Source: Halomonas halocynthiae DSM 14573 (GTDB lineage: Bacteria > Pseudomonadota > Gammaproteobacteria > Pseudomonadales > Halomonadaceae). Taken from it: DNA of 64,000 bases. Below, in pieces: positions 44,237-53,897 of the stretch. The stretch lies in contig NZ_KE384441.1 in NCBI RefSeq assembly GCF_000425725.1, forward strand, positions 356,062-420,061. Direction: 5' to 3'. The position numbers were made by a program, and so were the translations under genes. The number at the start of each line of letters is the position of its first letter. Positions within the stretch are counted from its first letter, which is position 1. The notes beneath the pieces were generated by a model. That model had not been told where the DNA came from and did no database searches. It worked only from the letters and a program-made list of their open reading frames with translations.

Positions 44237-44947
44237 TCAACCGAGAGTGGGGTGCTGTTGCAATGCGGCATCAACCAAGGCGCGAATCAGGCGCTGCTGA
44301 GGGCGATTAAAAATCAGCCACTCCGGATGCCACTGCACACCCAGCAAAAAGTCATGGTGTCGAGACTCGATGCCCTGCACTAATCCATCTCGGTCGCGCG
44401 CGACTATCTCCACATCATCACCTGTTTGGTCAACGGCCTGATGATGCAGGCTGTTGACACGACACCAACGCACCTTAAGGATGCGGTGTAGTTGGCTGCC
44501 ATTGGTGATATCAACGGTTTTGCGCGGCAGCACCGTGCGCCGACGTTTCAGGCCATCGTGCGTGGTATAGATATCTGGATCTAGGGTGCCGCCGAGGTGT
44601 ACATTAATTAGCTGGGCACCACGACAGATGCCTAATACGGGCGTGCCCTGAGGAATGAAATGTTCGAGCAAACTCAGCTCCAGCGCATCACGCTTAGGGT
44701 CAACACGCACATCAAGCTGCACTTCGCCGCCATAAAGTGATGTCTGTATATCATCGCCACCGCCAATAATCAGCCCATCAAGCGCTGCGGGCTGTGGCCG
44801 TGAGGGCGACAGACGTAGTGGTCGGCCGCCATGACGCCACACGGCAAACCAGTCAAACCACCAGGCAATCTGGCTTTTGCTGTCAGATGTCGTAATGCCA
44901 ATGAGCGGCCTATTGTCTGGACGCGTTTGCTGATATCGACGTGTCAT
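44237..44947 (-). CDS. Peptidase C26 / gamma-glutamyl hydrolase-like (PuuD-like)
   Basis: A 236-residue class I amidotransferase-fold protein of the C26 group: Cys nucleophile in VLGICRGAQLINVHLGG and His/Glu in GVQWHPEWLIF, with GLIIGGGDDI as oxyanion strand. PuuD and relatives cleave gamma-glutamyl bonds. It overlaps the amidoligase gene by 4 nt (ATGA), so they are translated together. An amidoligase that builds and a C26 enzyme that breaks amide bonds suggests a gamma-glutamyl-type metabolite cycle; substrate unknown. Confidence 0.87.
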   Translation of the reverse strand: MTRRYQQTRPDNRPLIGITTSDSKSQIAWWFDWFAVWRHGGRPLRLSPSRPQPAALDGLIIGGGDDIQTSLYGGEVQLDVRVDPKRDALELSLLEHFIPQGTPVLGICRGAQLINVHLGGTLDPDIYTTHDGLKRRRTVLPRKTVDITNGSQLHRILKVRWCRVNSLHHQAVDQTGDDVEIVARDRDGLVQGIESRHHDFLLGVQWHPEWLIFNRPQQRLIRALVDAALQQHPTLG

Positions 44948-45939
44948 GAGCCCAGTACCCAGCGACGCAATGCTTTGCAGCCCTGTGCCCAGCGAGATGC
45001 GTGGTGTTGAGCAAGGTACGTTATGCTGCGCTGTTTTAATACCTTAGGGTTGGCTGCTAAGCGCTCTACCGCCAGCCAGCGGTTCCACTCACTGACGACC
45101 CCCCAGCAAGGGTCCGAAAGCTGAGCGTTGGGAAGCCGGTAGTGGAAGGTTGGGCGAGGCTGAACCAGTGGGCCGCTCAGCAGGGGGTGAGGGTGCTCGG
45201 GGGCCACAAAAGCAAACAGAGGTAGCAGGTCCAGTTCACGGTTGCGGGTCGGGTTGTAGTGCAGGTAGTCATCAATCAGTGTGGGTAAGTTGGGCGCATA
45301 GTCTGGGGCCAATACAAGCGAGGAATAATCGTAAGGAAAGGGGTTGGCATGAGGCAGTACTTCACGGGTAATATCCACTTGAATTTGGTCGCGCAGCCAG
45401 GTCGCCAGCAACAGATAAGCCCTGATATGTGCAAGGATGGTATCCACGCTGAGACTCGGTAGCTCAGGGTTGAGGTGCAAGCCAAAACCGTAGAGAAGGC
45501 TGGCATCGGTACCTTTGGCACCATGTTCTCGCAATACATGGAATAAGTTGTCCAGTGCGCCAAGCGCGTTCCAAGGGGTTGGCGGGCAGACAATTTCGGT
45601 TGGTACCAAGCCTGTGGCAACATCGCCAATGAGCTCGCGAATGCGGCCGTGAAACTCTTTGCGCACGCGCTCCCACTCGCTGTCATCAGACGTTGATGGG
45701 TGCATTATTCGCTCATCAGGGTGAGCATATTGGGAATCGAGTTCAATGCGAAAGTCACCCCACTGGGTGTTGTGTACCCATAAGCGGTGAGGACTAGAAG
45801 CCTCTAGCTGGCCGCCAAACAGGCGATGGATCAGCTCTGCAGTGGTACGAGGTGGAAGCCCCGCAAACTCGATTTCAACCCCCACACGGCGATAGTCGCC
45901 TGTTGCATTGCGTTCCGTGGGCGGCGATTGTGTTGTCAT
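44944..45939 (-). CDS. Amidoligase family protein (PF12224-like)
   Basis: The 331-residue protein begins RRVGVEIEFAGL and continues with WGDFRIELDSQY, the conserved GVEIEF/ELD pattern of putative amidoligases related to glutamine synthetase/glutamate-cysteine ligase folds. Later, GFGLHLNPE and the acidic segments could bind Mg-ATP. The ATG at 45939 has AGGA 8 nt upstream; the frame runs to 46182 without a site. The family is predicted to link amino groups to carboxylates in unknown small molecules or peptides, often beside an amidotransferase-like hydrolase, as here. No product is known for this pair. Confidence 0.82.
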   Translation of the reverse strand: MTTQSPPTERNATGDYRRVGVEIEFAGLPPRTTAELIHRLFGGQLEASSPHRLWVHNTQWGDFRIELDSQYAHPDERIMHPSTSDDSEWERVRKEFHGRIRELIGDVATGLVPTEIVCPPTPWNALGALDNLFHVLREHGAKGTDASLLYGFGLHLNPELPSLSVDTILAHIRAYLLLATWLRDQIQVDITREVLPHANPFPYDYSSLVLAPDYAPNLPTLIDDYLHYNPTRNRELDLLPLFAFVAPEHPHPLLSGPLVQPRPTFHYRLPNAQLSDPCWGVVSEWNRWLAVERLAANPKVLKQRSITYLAQHHASRWAQGCKALRRWVLGS

Positions 45940-46054
45940 AGCGTCATCCTGTGAAACGGTGAAGCATCGTGTCGAGCAGGCTAACATACTGCGAGATAAC
46001 GTCAGGGTTGGGTAGACAGTAGCGCCAGTGGATCCGAAAAGGAAAGGAGATTTA

Positions 46055-48394
46055 ATGTCGCGTTTTGCGCCGTGCCGTCTGGCTGGATTTGCCGGGCTCT
46101 TGATCTTGTTGATGCTGTCCCTGGTGTGCTCGCCAGCCGCATCGGCCCAGACCTTGCCGTTTGGCATTGGTGGCAGTGACAAACCAGAGCAAGGGCCAAG
46201 TGCCCAAGAGCTTCAGCAGTCGTTGGACCAAGTCATTGGGGTGCTACAGAATGAAGCACAGCGTAACCAGCTGCTTGATGAGCTTGAAGCGTTGCGAGAA
46301 GCCAATAACCAGGTGCGTGACAAAGAGAGCCTGACCACCCAACAAGGGCTGCTGGGAGCTCTAGCAGAAACCTTTACTGACCTAGGAGAACAAGCTAGCT
46401 CAGACCAATCACCACTGGTGGAGTGGAAACGACAGTTAAAGGAAGGCTGGGTTGACTGGACAGGCTTGTTAATGACCACCGGCAATTCCGAGCTGGCAAA
46501 ATTTACGGTTAACCTGGTGGTGTTGCTGTCGATATGGGTTGGTTTTCTGGTGCTGTTTATTGCATTGGGACGCATTATTGCAGCGCGTAATAACTGGCCG
46601 CTTGATTTGCCAAGAGAGCCGAAGGGCGGTTTGATGGTTTTCCATTTCTTACGCCGTTTGCTGCCTTGGGCGTTATCGTTTGCTGTTACCTTGGGTATTG
46701 CCCAACTCCTCCCAGAAAGCGCTGGGCGGATGGTCGGGTTAGTTCTTGCGTATGTGGCGCTGTGCGGCCGAGTGCTATCTGTTGTTGTAGAAACGGTAAT
46801 TTCAGTCTTTACCAGTGGACACCGTTTTACAGCGGTGCACTTGCTGCACCGCGGCAGTTTACGGCCATTGTTTCTTATCGGTGCCTTTATTGCGCTGGGT
46901 GATGCGCTTAATACGGCGCGAATTATCGACATCATGGGCGAAGACCTTGCCGGGCTAATGTCTGTACTGAGCAATATTCTCGCAGCAGTTCTCAGTATTC
47001 GCTTCATTATTCGCTTTAAGCGACCTATCAGCCATTTGATTACTAATCGCTCTTATTCAGACCGTCGTGATGCGAGCAGTGCAATAGAAATGGTGCGCGT
47101 TCTGGGTGGGCTCTGGCATGTGCCAGCACTGCTGTTAGTGTGTGGTTCGTTGGTCGCCATTTTTATTTCTGGCGGCGATGTCGGGTCGGCGTTAGCCAGG
47201 TCGATTATTTCTGCCGCTTTACTGGTGCTGGCACTGGTTATGGTCGGGTTGATCCGGCGTAATGCCACACGCCGTTCAAAACGTCGCCGCTCAGAATACC
47301 GCCAGCGTCTTGAACGCTTCGGTTATGTACTCGCTCGCGTGTTGACCTGGATCGTGTTTGGTGAGCTGTTTCTGCAGGTATGGGGCGGTTCGCTGGTGGG
47401 TATTGGCCAACAAGGTGTGGCCAGTGTGCGTATTGGGCAAGCGCTCTTGGCCATTGGTTTTACCGGGTTGATTGCTTGGTTAGTATGGATTTTTGCTGAT
47501 ACGGGAATCCAACGAGCCTTGGTTGCCTCTGCCGGTGCGCGAGGACGGCGTGTTAATCTGGCGCGGGCTCAGACTATTACGCCGATGATTCGCAATATCA
47601 TTTTTATCACTATCGTGATTATTGCCTCTATCGTTGGTTTGGCAAATCTTGGTGTTAACGTCACTCCTTTGTTGGCGGGTGCGGGTGTTATTGGCCTAGG
47701 GCTGGGTTTTGGGGCGAAAACGCTGGTGCAGGATCTAATTACCGGCATTTTCATTATTATTGAAGACTCTCTGGCTGTTGAAGACTTCGTTCGTATCAAC
47801 GGCCACATGGGAACGGTTGAAGGCCTGACGCTACGTACCGTGCGGCTGAGAGACTTAGACGGTGTCGTGCATATCATTACCTTTAGCCGCATTGACTCTA
47901 TTCACAACATGTCGCGTCAGTTTGGTATCGCCTTGATGAAAATTCGTATTCCTTACGACATGAAAATAGACGACGCCATTCAGTTAATGCAGGAGAACGC
48001 TTTGGCGTTGCGGAAAGACCCAATGATGCGCCACCACATTTGGTCACCGTTGGAAATGCAAGGCATTCATGCGTTTGAGGACGGTTGTGCGATTTTGCGA
48101 ATGCGCTTTCGCACATCGCCAGAAATGCAGTGGGATGTGATGCGTGCCTTTAACCTAATGCTTAAGCGGCGTATGGAAGAACAATCCATGGATCTTGGTG
48201 TCCCTCGTATCAGCGTAGGAATGGAAGGCATTGCCGGAGGGCGCCTGAATAAGGCCAGTGGCGATAACAGCAGTCCAGATGCGAGCGAGGGCACTGAGCG
48301 GCGTGATGCCAGTGGGCGTCGCCCAGGAGACGCAGGGTCTGCCGACCCTGGGCGCAACACCAGCGCTACGGGTGCCTCACCAGACCCAAGCTAA
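46055..48394 (+). CDS. Large MscS-family mechanosensitive channel
   Basis: The 779-residue protein has a signal peptide (to about residue 30, PAASA), a short periplasmic coiled region (residues 45-110), about ten membrane segments, and the MscS pore region near LLAGAGVIGLGLGFGAKTLVQDLITGIFIIIEDSLAVEDFV, followed by the beta domain. The tail (from residue 735) is low-complexity, rich in Ser, Asp and Gly. It belongs to the large YbdG/YjeP-type MscS group that releases osmolytes on hypo-osmotic shock, relevant in a halophile. GGAG lies 6 nt before the ATG at 46055. Confidence 0.9.
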   Translation: MSRFAPCRLAGFAGLLILLMLSLVCSPAASAQTLPFGIGGSDKPEQGPSAQELQQSLDQVIGVLQNEAQRNQLLDELEALREANNQVRDKESLTTQQGLLGALAETFTDLGEQASSDQSPLVEWKRQLKEGWVDWTGLLMTTGNSELAKFTVNLVVLLSIWVGFLVLFIALGRIIAARNNWPLDLPREPKGGLMVFHFLRRLLPWALSFAVTLGIAQLLPESAGRMVGLVLAYVALCGRVLSVVVETVISVFTSGHRFTAVHLLHRGSLRPLFLIGAFIALGDALNTARIIDIMGEDLAGLMSVLSNILAAVLSIRFIIRFKRPISHLITNRSYSDRRDASSAIEMVRVLGGLWHVPALLLVCGSLVAIFISGGDVGSALARSIISAALLVLALVMVGLIRRNATRRSKRRRSEYRQRLERFGYVLARVLTWIVFGELFLQVWGGSLVGIGQQGVASVRIGQALLAIGFTGLIAWLVWIFADTGIQRALVASAGARGRRVNLARAQTITPMIRNIIFITIVIIASIVGLANLGVNVTPLLAGAGVIGLGLGFGAKTLVQDLITGIFIIIEDSLAVEDFVRINGHMGTVEGLTLRTVRLRDLDGVVHIITFSRIDSIHNMSRQFGIALMKIRIPYDMKIDDAIQLMQENALALRKDPMMRHHIWSPLEMQGIHAFEDGCAILRMRFRTSPEMQWDVMRAFNLMLKRRMEEQSMDLGVPRISVGMEGIAGGRLNKASGDNSSPDASEGTERRDASGRRPGDAGSADPGRNTSATGASPDPS

Positions 48395-48507
48395 TGGTGG
48401 CTGGCTAGCTAACATATGGCGTGTTGGAATGGTTGCCTTGTCTTTGTCAACGAGGAATGGAGACCTCAGAATGACCTTAACTCTTGAGCTATGACGAGGA
48501 GAAAACG

Positions 48508-48723
48508 ATGTCTGTCATCAGTCAGTTAAACGAGAAAAAAGCCCGAGGATTTGCTCGGCACTGCTTTGAAAAGATCACCGAAGAGAAACTGCGTGACATG
48601 GCCATGGGGCCTGCCAGCGAGCATGACATGAAACACTGGGGGCTCAGTGAAGGTGAGTGGGAAGAAGCGGTCTCTGCGGCGTTAGCCGATATGCAGTCTG
48701 AGAAAACGCCTCCGTCGGACTGA
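48508..48723 (+). CDS. Small hypothetical protein (71 aa)
   Basis: A 71-residue soluble acidic protein, MSVISQLNEKKARGF at the start, with a helical charged sequence and a GLSEGEWEEAVSAALADM segment. GAGGAGAAAACG precedes the ATG, a strong site; a start at 48484 without a site would add eight residues. It is convergent with ycjF, separated by 17 bp, and follows the MscS gene by 113 bp. I do not recognise a family and assign no function. Confidence 0.65.
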   Translation: MSVISQLNEKKARGFARHCFEKITEEKLRDMAMGPASEHDMKHWGLSEGEWEEAVSAALADMQSEKTPPSD

Positions 48724-48740
48724 TGCGTTGGCAGCGTGTA

Positions 48741-49880
48741 TTAATCAGGCTCCACTGCTCGGCTTTCCAGACGCCGCAAACGTTGCCACATTTCGCTGCG
48801 CAGGTCAGAGAGGCGCGGGCGTTCGTCCTCAGCAAAGTTTAGTGGGCGCACCAGGCGCTGGGCCCGTAACCCTAAACGTGCCCCTAGCAGCCCAACGCCC
48901 AACCCTTGAGCGGCACGACTCGAGAGCTTGCCGGCTAAGTTCATTGACACCAGCTGCATGCTGGCATCGCTGGCCATTTCGCTAACGCCAGCAAACGCCA
49001 TGTCACGTAGCACATGGCGCAGCAGTCGCAACCGCGAGGCATAGTTTAGCTCTAATCCGTACAGGCGGCTGAGCCGGTCAATCATGGCGAAATGACGCCA
49101 AGCCACCAGTGCCATATCTACCAACGTTAGAGGACTGACAGCCACCAGCACGGCAGTTTCGCTGCTCATGCGTGAAATTAGTCGGCTGGCCTCGCGGTCG
49201 CGGGGGGCTAACAGGTGGTGATCAAGCAGCACGTAAATGTCTTGACCATCGTGATGCGGTTGGCTGGCGGCGATAAATGCTTGCCAGTGTGGATGGTCTT
49301 CATCAAGGCGTAACCCTTGGCGTAGTAATTGCGCAGTGGCTAGGGCGTGTTGGTGGCTGGCCTGTGGCAAGGCATTGAGCGCCTCGCGTAGTTTATCATG
49401 GCGACGTAAGCGGCGAAGCCGAAATAGCTCGCGGGCCAAAGCCGCTGTGCCAAGGCCAACAGCCGTTAGTCCGAGCATCTGCCAGCCTGCGTTGAGCCAG
49501 TCTCCGGCCGCCAGGCTAGCTGGCAGTGATCGCCCAAGCTCAATAACACCTAGCGTAATGCCACCTGTTAGCAACCCAAGCAGCCCCCAGCGGCGCTTGC
49601 GTGGAGGCGCAAGGCTATCGGCCAGGCGGCGCTCAGCATGGCGGCTCTGGTCAGTCGTGTCGGTCACCAGCGGTTTGCTATCGGTGTCTGGTGAAAAGTG
49701 TTGGCCTGGGGCAGGGTCGTTGCTGCCGAATGGGGCGCGGTGTATTTGATCGCTGTGTTTGGCGTTTTGTCCGCTTTGTTGCCCAGGTTCGGGGGCGGTA
49801 AAACGCCGGCCAGGGCGTGGGTCTTTGGTGCTGTCTTGCCATGAGGCGTGGTTGTCAGAGGGCGGGTGACGTGAATTCAT
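48741..49880 (-). CDS. ycjF: YcjF-like DUF697 inner-membrane protein (TIGR01620)
   Basis: The 379-residue protein has a hydrophilic, Pro/Asp-rich N-terminal region (about 100 residues), two membrane segments near residues 100-150 (WGLLGLLTGGITLGVIELG and GWQMLGLTAVGLGTAALA), and a DUF697 domain in the second half (YGLELNYASRLRLLRHVLRDMAFAGVSEMAS). YcjF always sits beside the YcjX GTPase-like protein. It overlaps ycjX by 4 nt (ATGA). The pair is often induced by heat or envelope stress; the mechanism is unknown. Confidence 0.87.
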   Translation of the reverse strand: MNSRHPPSDNHASWQDSTKDPRPGRRFTAPEPGQQSGQNAKHSDQIHRAPFGSNDPAPGQHFSPDTDSKPLVTDTTDQSRHAERRLADSLAPPRKRRWGLLGLLTGGITLGVIELGRSLPASLAAGDWLNAGWQMLGLTAVGLGTAALARELFRLRRLRRHDKLREALNALPQASHQHALATAQLLRQGLRLDEDHPHWQAFIAASQPHHDGQDIYVLLDHHLLAPRDREASRLISRMSSETAVLVAVSPLTLVDMALVAWRHFAMIDRLSRLYGLELNYASRLRLLRHVLRDMAFAGVSEMASDASMQLVSMNLAGKLSSRAAQGLGVGLLGARLGLRAQRLVRPLNFAEDERPRLSDLRSEMWQRLRRLESRAVEPD

Positions 49881-51265
49881 TGCAGCTTGTCTCCAATCAG
49901 CCAGTCGATGGCAGCATCCATGCGAATGTGAGGTAACGCGCCGCTTGTGCGTGGTAACGGGCGAAAGGCGGTGAAGTCAAACCCTTGGCGTGCCCAGAAG
50001 TCTGCTGTTGGTAATTGGCTGGGTACGTCTCCGGGAAACATCAAGGTAGGTTCTCCACTTAGGGTCGTGCCGCGCAGTGCGGTCAGGGTGCTGCCATTAT
50101 CGCTGACTTCACGGACTTGTGTGGCGCGAATAGAGGCCAGTGAAAACGCTTTGACAGGCACGTCGGCATAGCGCAAATCCTTGATTGGCTCGGCCAGCAG
50201 TGCCTCTAGTAGCCCCGTCAGGCGTGAGTGTTGCTCTGGCGTTACATGGTCAGCTTTCGTCGCGGCGATGGCCAAACGGTCAATGCGTGGTGAGAACAGT
50301 CGGTTGAGCAGGCTGCGTTGGCCGTAGTCGAAGCTTTCCATCAGGCGAGACAGGGCGCGAGACAGGTCGTCGAAACGCTCAGGGCCAGCATTAAGCGCAC
50401 CGAGTACATCTACCAGCACAATTTGGCGATCGAAGCGCTGAAAATGGTCACGATAAAATGGCTTAACGATGTGTTGCTGATAATAGCGAAAACGCCGTTT
50501 CAGCGTGGCATACAGGCTGTCGGCAGGCAGCTTAGCCAATCCGCCTGGGTCGTGCTCGTCAAGACCGAGCAATGGGAAAAACTGAAGCACTGGCGCACCA
50601 TCAAGATCACCCGGTAATAGAAACCTGCCCGGTTGCAGGTCAGAAAAACCGGCTTCACGGGCTGCGCGTAGGCCAGTGGCATACAGTTCGGCGATCTCGG
50701 CTAGGCGAGTTTCATCAAGCTCATCGCTGGGTTTTAGGCCGGTAACAGCGCTGTGCCATTGGCTGAAAAATTCGTCGCGCTGTTGGCCGCTGGTACGTTG
50801 TTGCTGGCTCCAGCTGTTAAAGTCGTGAGCTAGCAGCGGTAAGTCCAGTAGCCATTCTCCTGGGTAATCAAACAGGTCCAGCGTTAACTCACGAACCTCC
50901 GACCCAAACAGGCGGCTTTTGCGTGGGCGGTAGCGCAGCACCAGGCGCAGCTCGCTGATGCCGCGAGTGGCCTCAGGCCAGCGGGGTGGGTGGGCGTCAA
51001 GCGCTGCCATGGCTTGGTCGAAAGGAAAGCGCGGAACGCCAAGGTCTTGCTGCTCGACGCGCCTGGCCCCCAGCAGTCGTCCTTCTCTGGCTGCACCGAG
51101 CAAGTCTAAGCGAGCTTCAACGCCCGCGTGTCGCAGTTGGTGGATCAGCGAGGTAAGAAAGGCGGTTTTTCCTGCTCGTGACAAACCCGTGACCGCCAAG
51201 CGCAGCTGGCGATCACGCGTGCGCTCAATGAGATCATTTAATTCCCGAGTCAACGGCTTGAACAT
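49877..51265 (-). CDS. ycjX: YcjX-like P-loop protein
   Basis: The 462-residue protein has a P-loop GLSRAGKTAFLTSLIHQL near residue 28, a Walker B-like LDLFDYPGEWLLDL and an AATKADHV element that would fit NKxD of GTPases (T-K-A-D). YcjX family proteins are predicted stress-related GTPases of unknown mechanism. It begins 31 bp after the bcp stop on the same strand, so a bcp-ycjX-ycjF transcript is possible. The translation overlap with ycjF shows coupling. Confidence 0.9.
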   Translation of the reverse strand: MFKPLTRELNDLIERTRDRQLRLAVTGLSRAGKTAFLTSLIHQLRHAGVEARLDLLGAAREGRLLGARRVEQQDLGVPRFPFDQAMAALDAHPPRWPEATRGISELRLVLRYRPRKSRLFGSEVRELTLDLFDYPGEWLLDLPLLAHDFNSWSQQQRTSGQQRDEFFSQWHSAVTGLKPSDELDETRLAEIAELYATGLRAAREAGFSDLQPGRFLLPGDLDGAPVLQFFPLLGLDEHDPGGLAKLPADSLYATLKRRFRYYQQHIVKPFYRDHFQRFDRQIVLVDVLGALNAGPERFDDLSRALSRLMESFDYGQRSLLNRLFSPRIDRLAIAATKADHVTPEQHSRLTGLLEALLAEPIKDLRYADVPVKAFSLASIRATQVREVSDNGSTLTALRGTTLSGEPTLMFPGDVPSQLPTADFWARQGFDFTAFRPLPRTSGALPHIRMDAAIDWLIGDKLQ

Positions 51266-51296
51266 GCAAAGGGGTCCTTATCCAAGGTCAAACGGT

Positions 51297-51770
51297 TTAC
51301 TCGCCATGCAACTGCTGCGCGGCGGCTAAGACCTCTTCGACATGCCCCTTAACCTTCACGCCACGCCACTCCTTGGCAAGCTTACCTTGGCTATCTAGCA
51401 AAAACGTGCTGCGCTCGATGCCGAGGTGTTCTTTGCCATACATTTTTTTGAGTTTGATCACGTCAAACAACTGGCACAAGGCTTCGTCTTTGTCGGAAAC
51501 CAGGGGGAAATTAAATGCCTGCTTGGTTTTAAAGTTTTCCTGAGCGCGAATGCCGTCGCGGGAAACGCCGATAATTAAGGTGTTGACAGCATCAAATTCG
51601 GCTTTGCTGTCACGAAAATCGCCGCCCTCTGTGGTGCAGCCAGGGGTGCTGGCCTTGGGGTAGAAGTAGATTACCACCTGCTGGCCATGCAGAGCTGACA
51701 ACGTCAGTTGTGTATCGTTAGTGGCGATTGCGGTAAAATCCGGCACAGCGTAGTCAAGTTGCACAGTCAT
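51297..51770 (-). CDS. bcp: Peroxiredoxin of the BCP/PrxQ family
   Basis: The 157-residue protein has the peroxidatic Cys in YPKASTPGCTTEGGDFRD and the general BCP fold. In most BCP/PrxQ enzymes a second, resolving Cys lies five residues further (CTxxAC); here that position is Gly, so the enzyme is probably of the 1-Cys or atypical type. A later Cys in EALCQLFDV is the only other candidate. BCP reduces peroxides with thioredoxin. The ATG at 51770 follows GAGGAACTCAC; the frame is open to 51851. It is divergent from dapA. Confidence 0.88.
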   Translation of the reverse strand: MTVQLDYAVPDFTAIATNDTQLTLSALHGQQVVIYFYPKASTPGCTTEGGDFRDSKAEFDAVNTLIIGVSRDGIRAQENFKTKQAFNFPLVSDKDEALCQLFDVIKLKKMYGKEHLGIERSTFLLDSQGKLAKEWRGVKVKGHVEEVLAAAQQLHGE

Positions 51771-51996
51771 GTGAGTTCCTCGTAGTGATGCCCAGTGTGG
51801 GGGTATAACGTTCTTTCTGGGTAGCATGAATAGGCAGCAGATTACACGCAAGATACGTCGAACTGTAAAGTCCTTGCTGTACAGGCTCTCTGGTGCTGAG
51901 TAACATTCAATATTTGGTAGTGTAACGCGGGTGGGACACCGCTATGTGGCGGCGGCTCAAACTGGCAGCGGCAGGTAGCGAGAGGAGAATAGAAGT

Positions 51997-52881
51997 ATGG
52001 TCACAGGCAGTATTGTCGCATTGGCGACGCCAATGATGAGTAACGGCGACATCGACTGGGAGCGGTTGCGTCGTTTGGTGCATTTTCATCTTGATAACGG
52101 CACTGATGCTATTGTCGCCGCGGGTACCACCGGCGAACCAACCACTATGTCATTTGCCGAGCACTTTGATGTAATCCGCTGTGTGGTAGAAGAAGTGAAT
52201 GGCCGTATTCCGGTGATTGCTGGTACCGGTTCAAACAACACCCGTGAAGCGGTCGAGCTGACCCGCTACGCTAAGGACGTCGGCGCTGAATACTGCCTTA
52301 CGGTTGCGCCGTATTACAATCGGCCCACCCAGGAAGGCTTGTTTCAGCACTTCAAAGCCATTGCGGAAAGCAGCGACCTGCCAGTGATTCTTTATAATGT
52401 GCCAGGCCGCACCTGTTCTGATATCTACAACGAAACCGTGCTGCGTCTTGCTAGGGTAGACAATATTGTTGGTCTTAAAGATGCCACTGGTAACCTGGAG
52501 CGTGGCGAAGACCTGATCAGCCAGCTTAAAGGTAGCGGCTTTATGCTGTATTCCGGCGATGACAGCACGGCCTGCGATTTCATTCTGATGGGTGGGCATG
52601 GCAACATCTCTGTTACGGCCAACGTGGCACCGCGTGCCATGCACGACCTGTGCCACGCAGCAATGGCAGGAGATGCTGACAAAGCCCATCAGATTAATAC
52701 TCGGTTGATGCCGCTGCATACGAATCTTGGCATTGAGGCTAACCCGATTCCTGTTAAATGGAGCCTTAACCGCATGGGGCTGATTGAGCCTGGCATTCGG
52801 TTGCCGCTAACCTGGCTTTCTGAGAAATATCACTCCTCTGTCAGCGAAGCCTTACAGCTGGCAGGCGTGATCGACGACTGA
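51997..52881 (+). CDS. dapA: 4-hydroxy-tetrahydrodipicolinate synthase DapA
   Basis: The 294-residue enzyme condenses pyruvate with aspartate semialdehyde, the first step of lysine and diaminopimelate synthesis. Family motifs are [33 protein letters not shown] and the Schiff-base lysine in [27 protein letters not shown] precedes the ATG. The order dapA-bamC is the same as in E. coli, and the MBL hydrolase and purC follow. Aspartate semialdehyde is also a doe-pathway product, but no link is shown. Confidence 0.96.
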   Translation: MVTGSIVALATPMMSNGDIDWERLRRLVHFHLDNGTDAIVAAGTTGEPTTMSFAEHFDVIRCVVEEVNGRIPVIAGTGSNNTREAVELTRYAKDVGAEYCLTVAPYYNRPTQEGLFQHFKAIAESSDLPVILYNVPGRTCSDIYNETVLRLARVDNIVGLKDATGNLERGEDLISQLKGSGFMLYSGDDSTACDFILMGGHGNISVTANVAPRAMHDLCHAAMAGDADKAHQINTRLMPLHTNLGIEANPIPVKWSLNRMGLIEPGIRLPLTWLSEKYHSSVSEALQLAGVIDD

Positions 52882-52931
52882 GCGGCCTTACCGCCCCCAA
52901 CCCGGGCCTAAAAATGATGCAAGGTGGATGC

Positions 52932-53897
52932 ATGAGTTGTGCGTTGAAATGGATGCCGCTAGTGGCTGCTCTGGCCTTGGCGGGCTGTGCCCGTGAAGGG
53001 TATTTTGATGACCGTGAAACAGACTACGCCGAGGCTCAGCTGAGTAAACCGCTAGTGCTGCCAGAAACTCGTGACCAGCGGCGCTATGGTAATCGCATGG
53101 CGGTGCCCGAAAGTGTTGGCAGCTTTGCCGCTGTTGGGTCTGATTTCCGCCTGTCGCCACCGCGTGCATTAGGCGTTGGCAGTTCGATGAAGCCGGGGAG
53201 CGTGGCGCGGCGTCAAGCTGGCGATGTGCACTGGTTAGTCGTCGGTGCTGAGCCTGCCGCAGTGTGGGGCCAGCTAGATGGCTTCATACGCCAGCAAGGG
53301 ATGAGCATTCAGCGCCAAGAGCCAAACCAAGGCTTGCTGGCGACTAGTGCTGGCGATATCCGCTTGCGCCATGGCCTGCACCCCGGAATTACTGAAGTTT
53401 ACTGTGAGCGTAATGGCGCGACTCAGGCGAACTGCTTACAGGCGCTTGAGCAGTATTTTGCGTCCACAACGGCCACTGCTAGCTCTTCTTCGTTGATAGT
53501 ACAGCGCCCTGCAGAGCAGCGTGTAAGGCCATTGCTGGAAAAAGAAAACGACCAGTGGTTGCTAAAGCTGCCGTTTTCTCTTCAGCGCGTGTATGCCGAG
53601 CTTAATCACCAGCTAGAGGCCGACTTCATTGTTGAAGGCGAACGCCAGCTGCTTGAGTCCTCGCCCCAGCGCCATGACTTCCTCGTTGAATACATGGTGG
53701 CATCAGAACGCGAGCGTAGCATGCTCGAAATCATTGCTAGCCCAGATGTACGTCAAATGTCGCAAACGCTGCGTCTTGTGCTTAAGTCCACGGGGCCTGA
53801 CAGCAGCGTGTTGACCGTTAGCAACGAGAGCGAGCGGGAGTTCAGCGAGCGTGATGCGCACGAGGTGCTCGAGCGGGTGGCGGATCTGTTGCGCTAA
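52932..53897 (+). CDS. bamC: Outer-membrane assembly lipoprotein BamC
   Basis: The 321-residue protein has a signal peptide with lipobox ALAGC at about residue 17, an unstructured stretch of about 60 residues, and two helix-grip domains (about 95-180 and 210-320). The YGNRMAVPES region corresponds to the BamD-binding segment. BamC is part of the BamABCDE machine for outer-membrane proteins. The ATG at 52932 has AAGGTGG 6 nt upstream; the frame is open from 52914. Its stop overlaps the next start by one base (TAATG). Confidence 0.88.
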   Translation: MSCALKWMPLVAALALAGCAREGYFDDRETDYAEAQLSKPLVLPETRDQRRYGNRMAVPESVGSFAAVGSDFRLSPPRALGVGSSMKPGSVARRQAGDVHWLVVGAEPAAVWGQLDGFIRQQGMSIQRQEPNQGLLATSAGDIRLRHGLHPGITEVYCERNGATQANCLQALEQYFASTTATASSSSLIVQRPAEQRVRPLLEKENDQWLLKLPFSLQRVYAELNHQLEADFIVEGERQLLESSPQRHDFLVEYMVASERERSMLEIIASPDVRQMSQTLRLVLKSTGPDSSVLTVSNESEREFSERDAHEVLERVADLLR

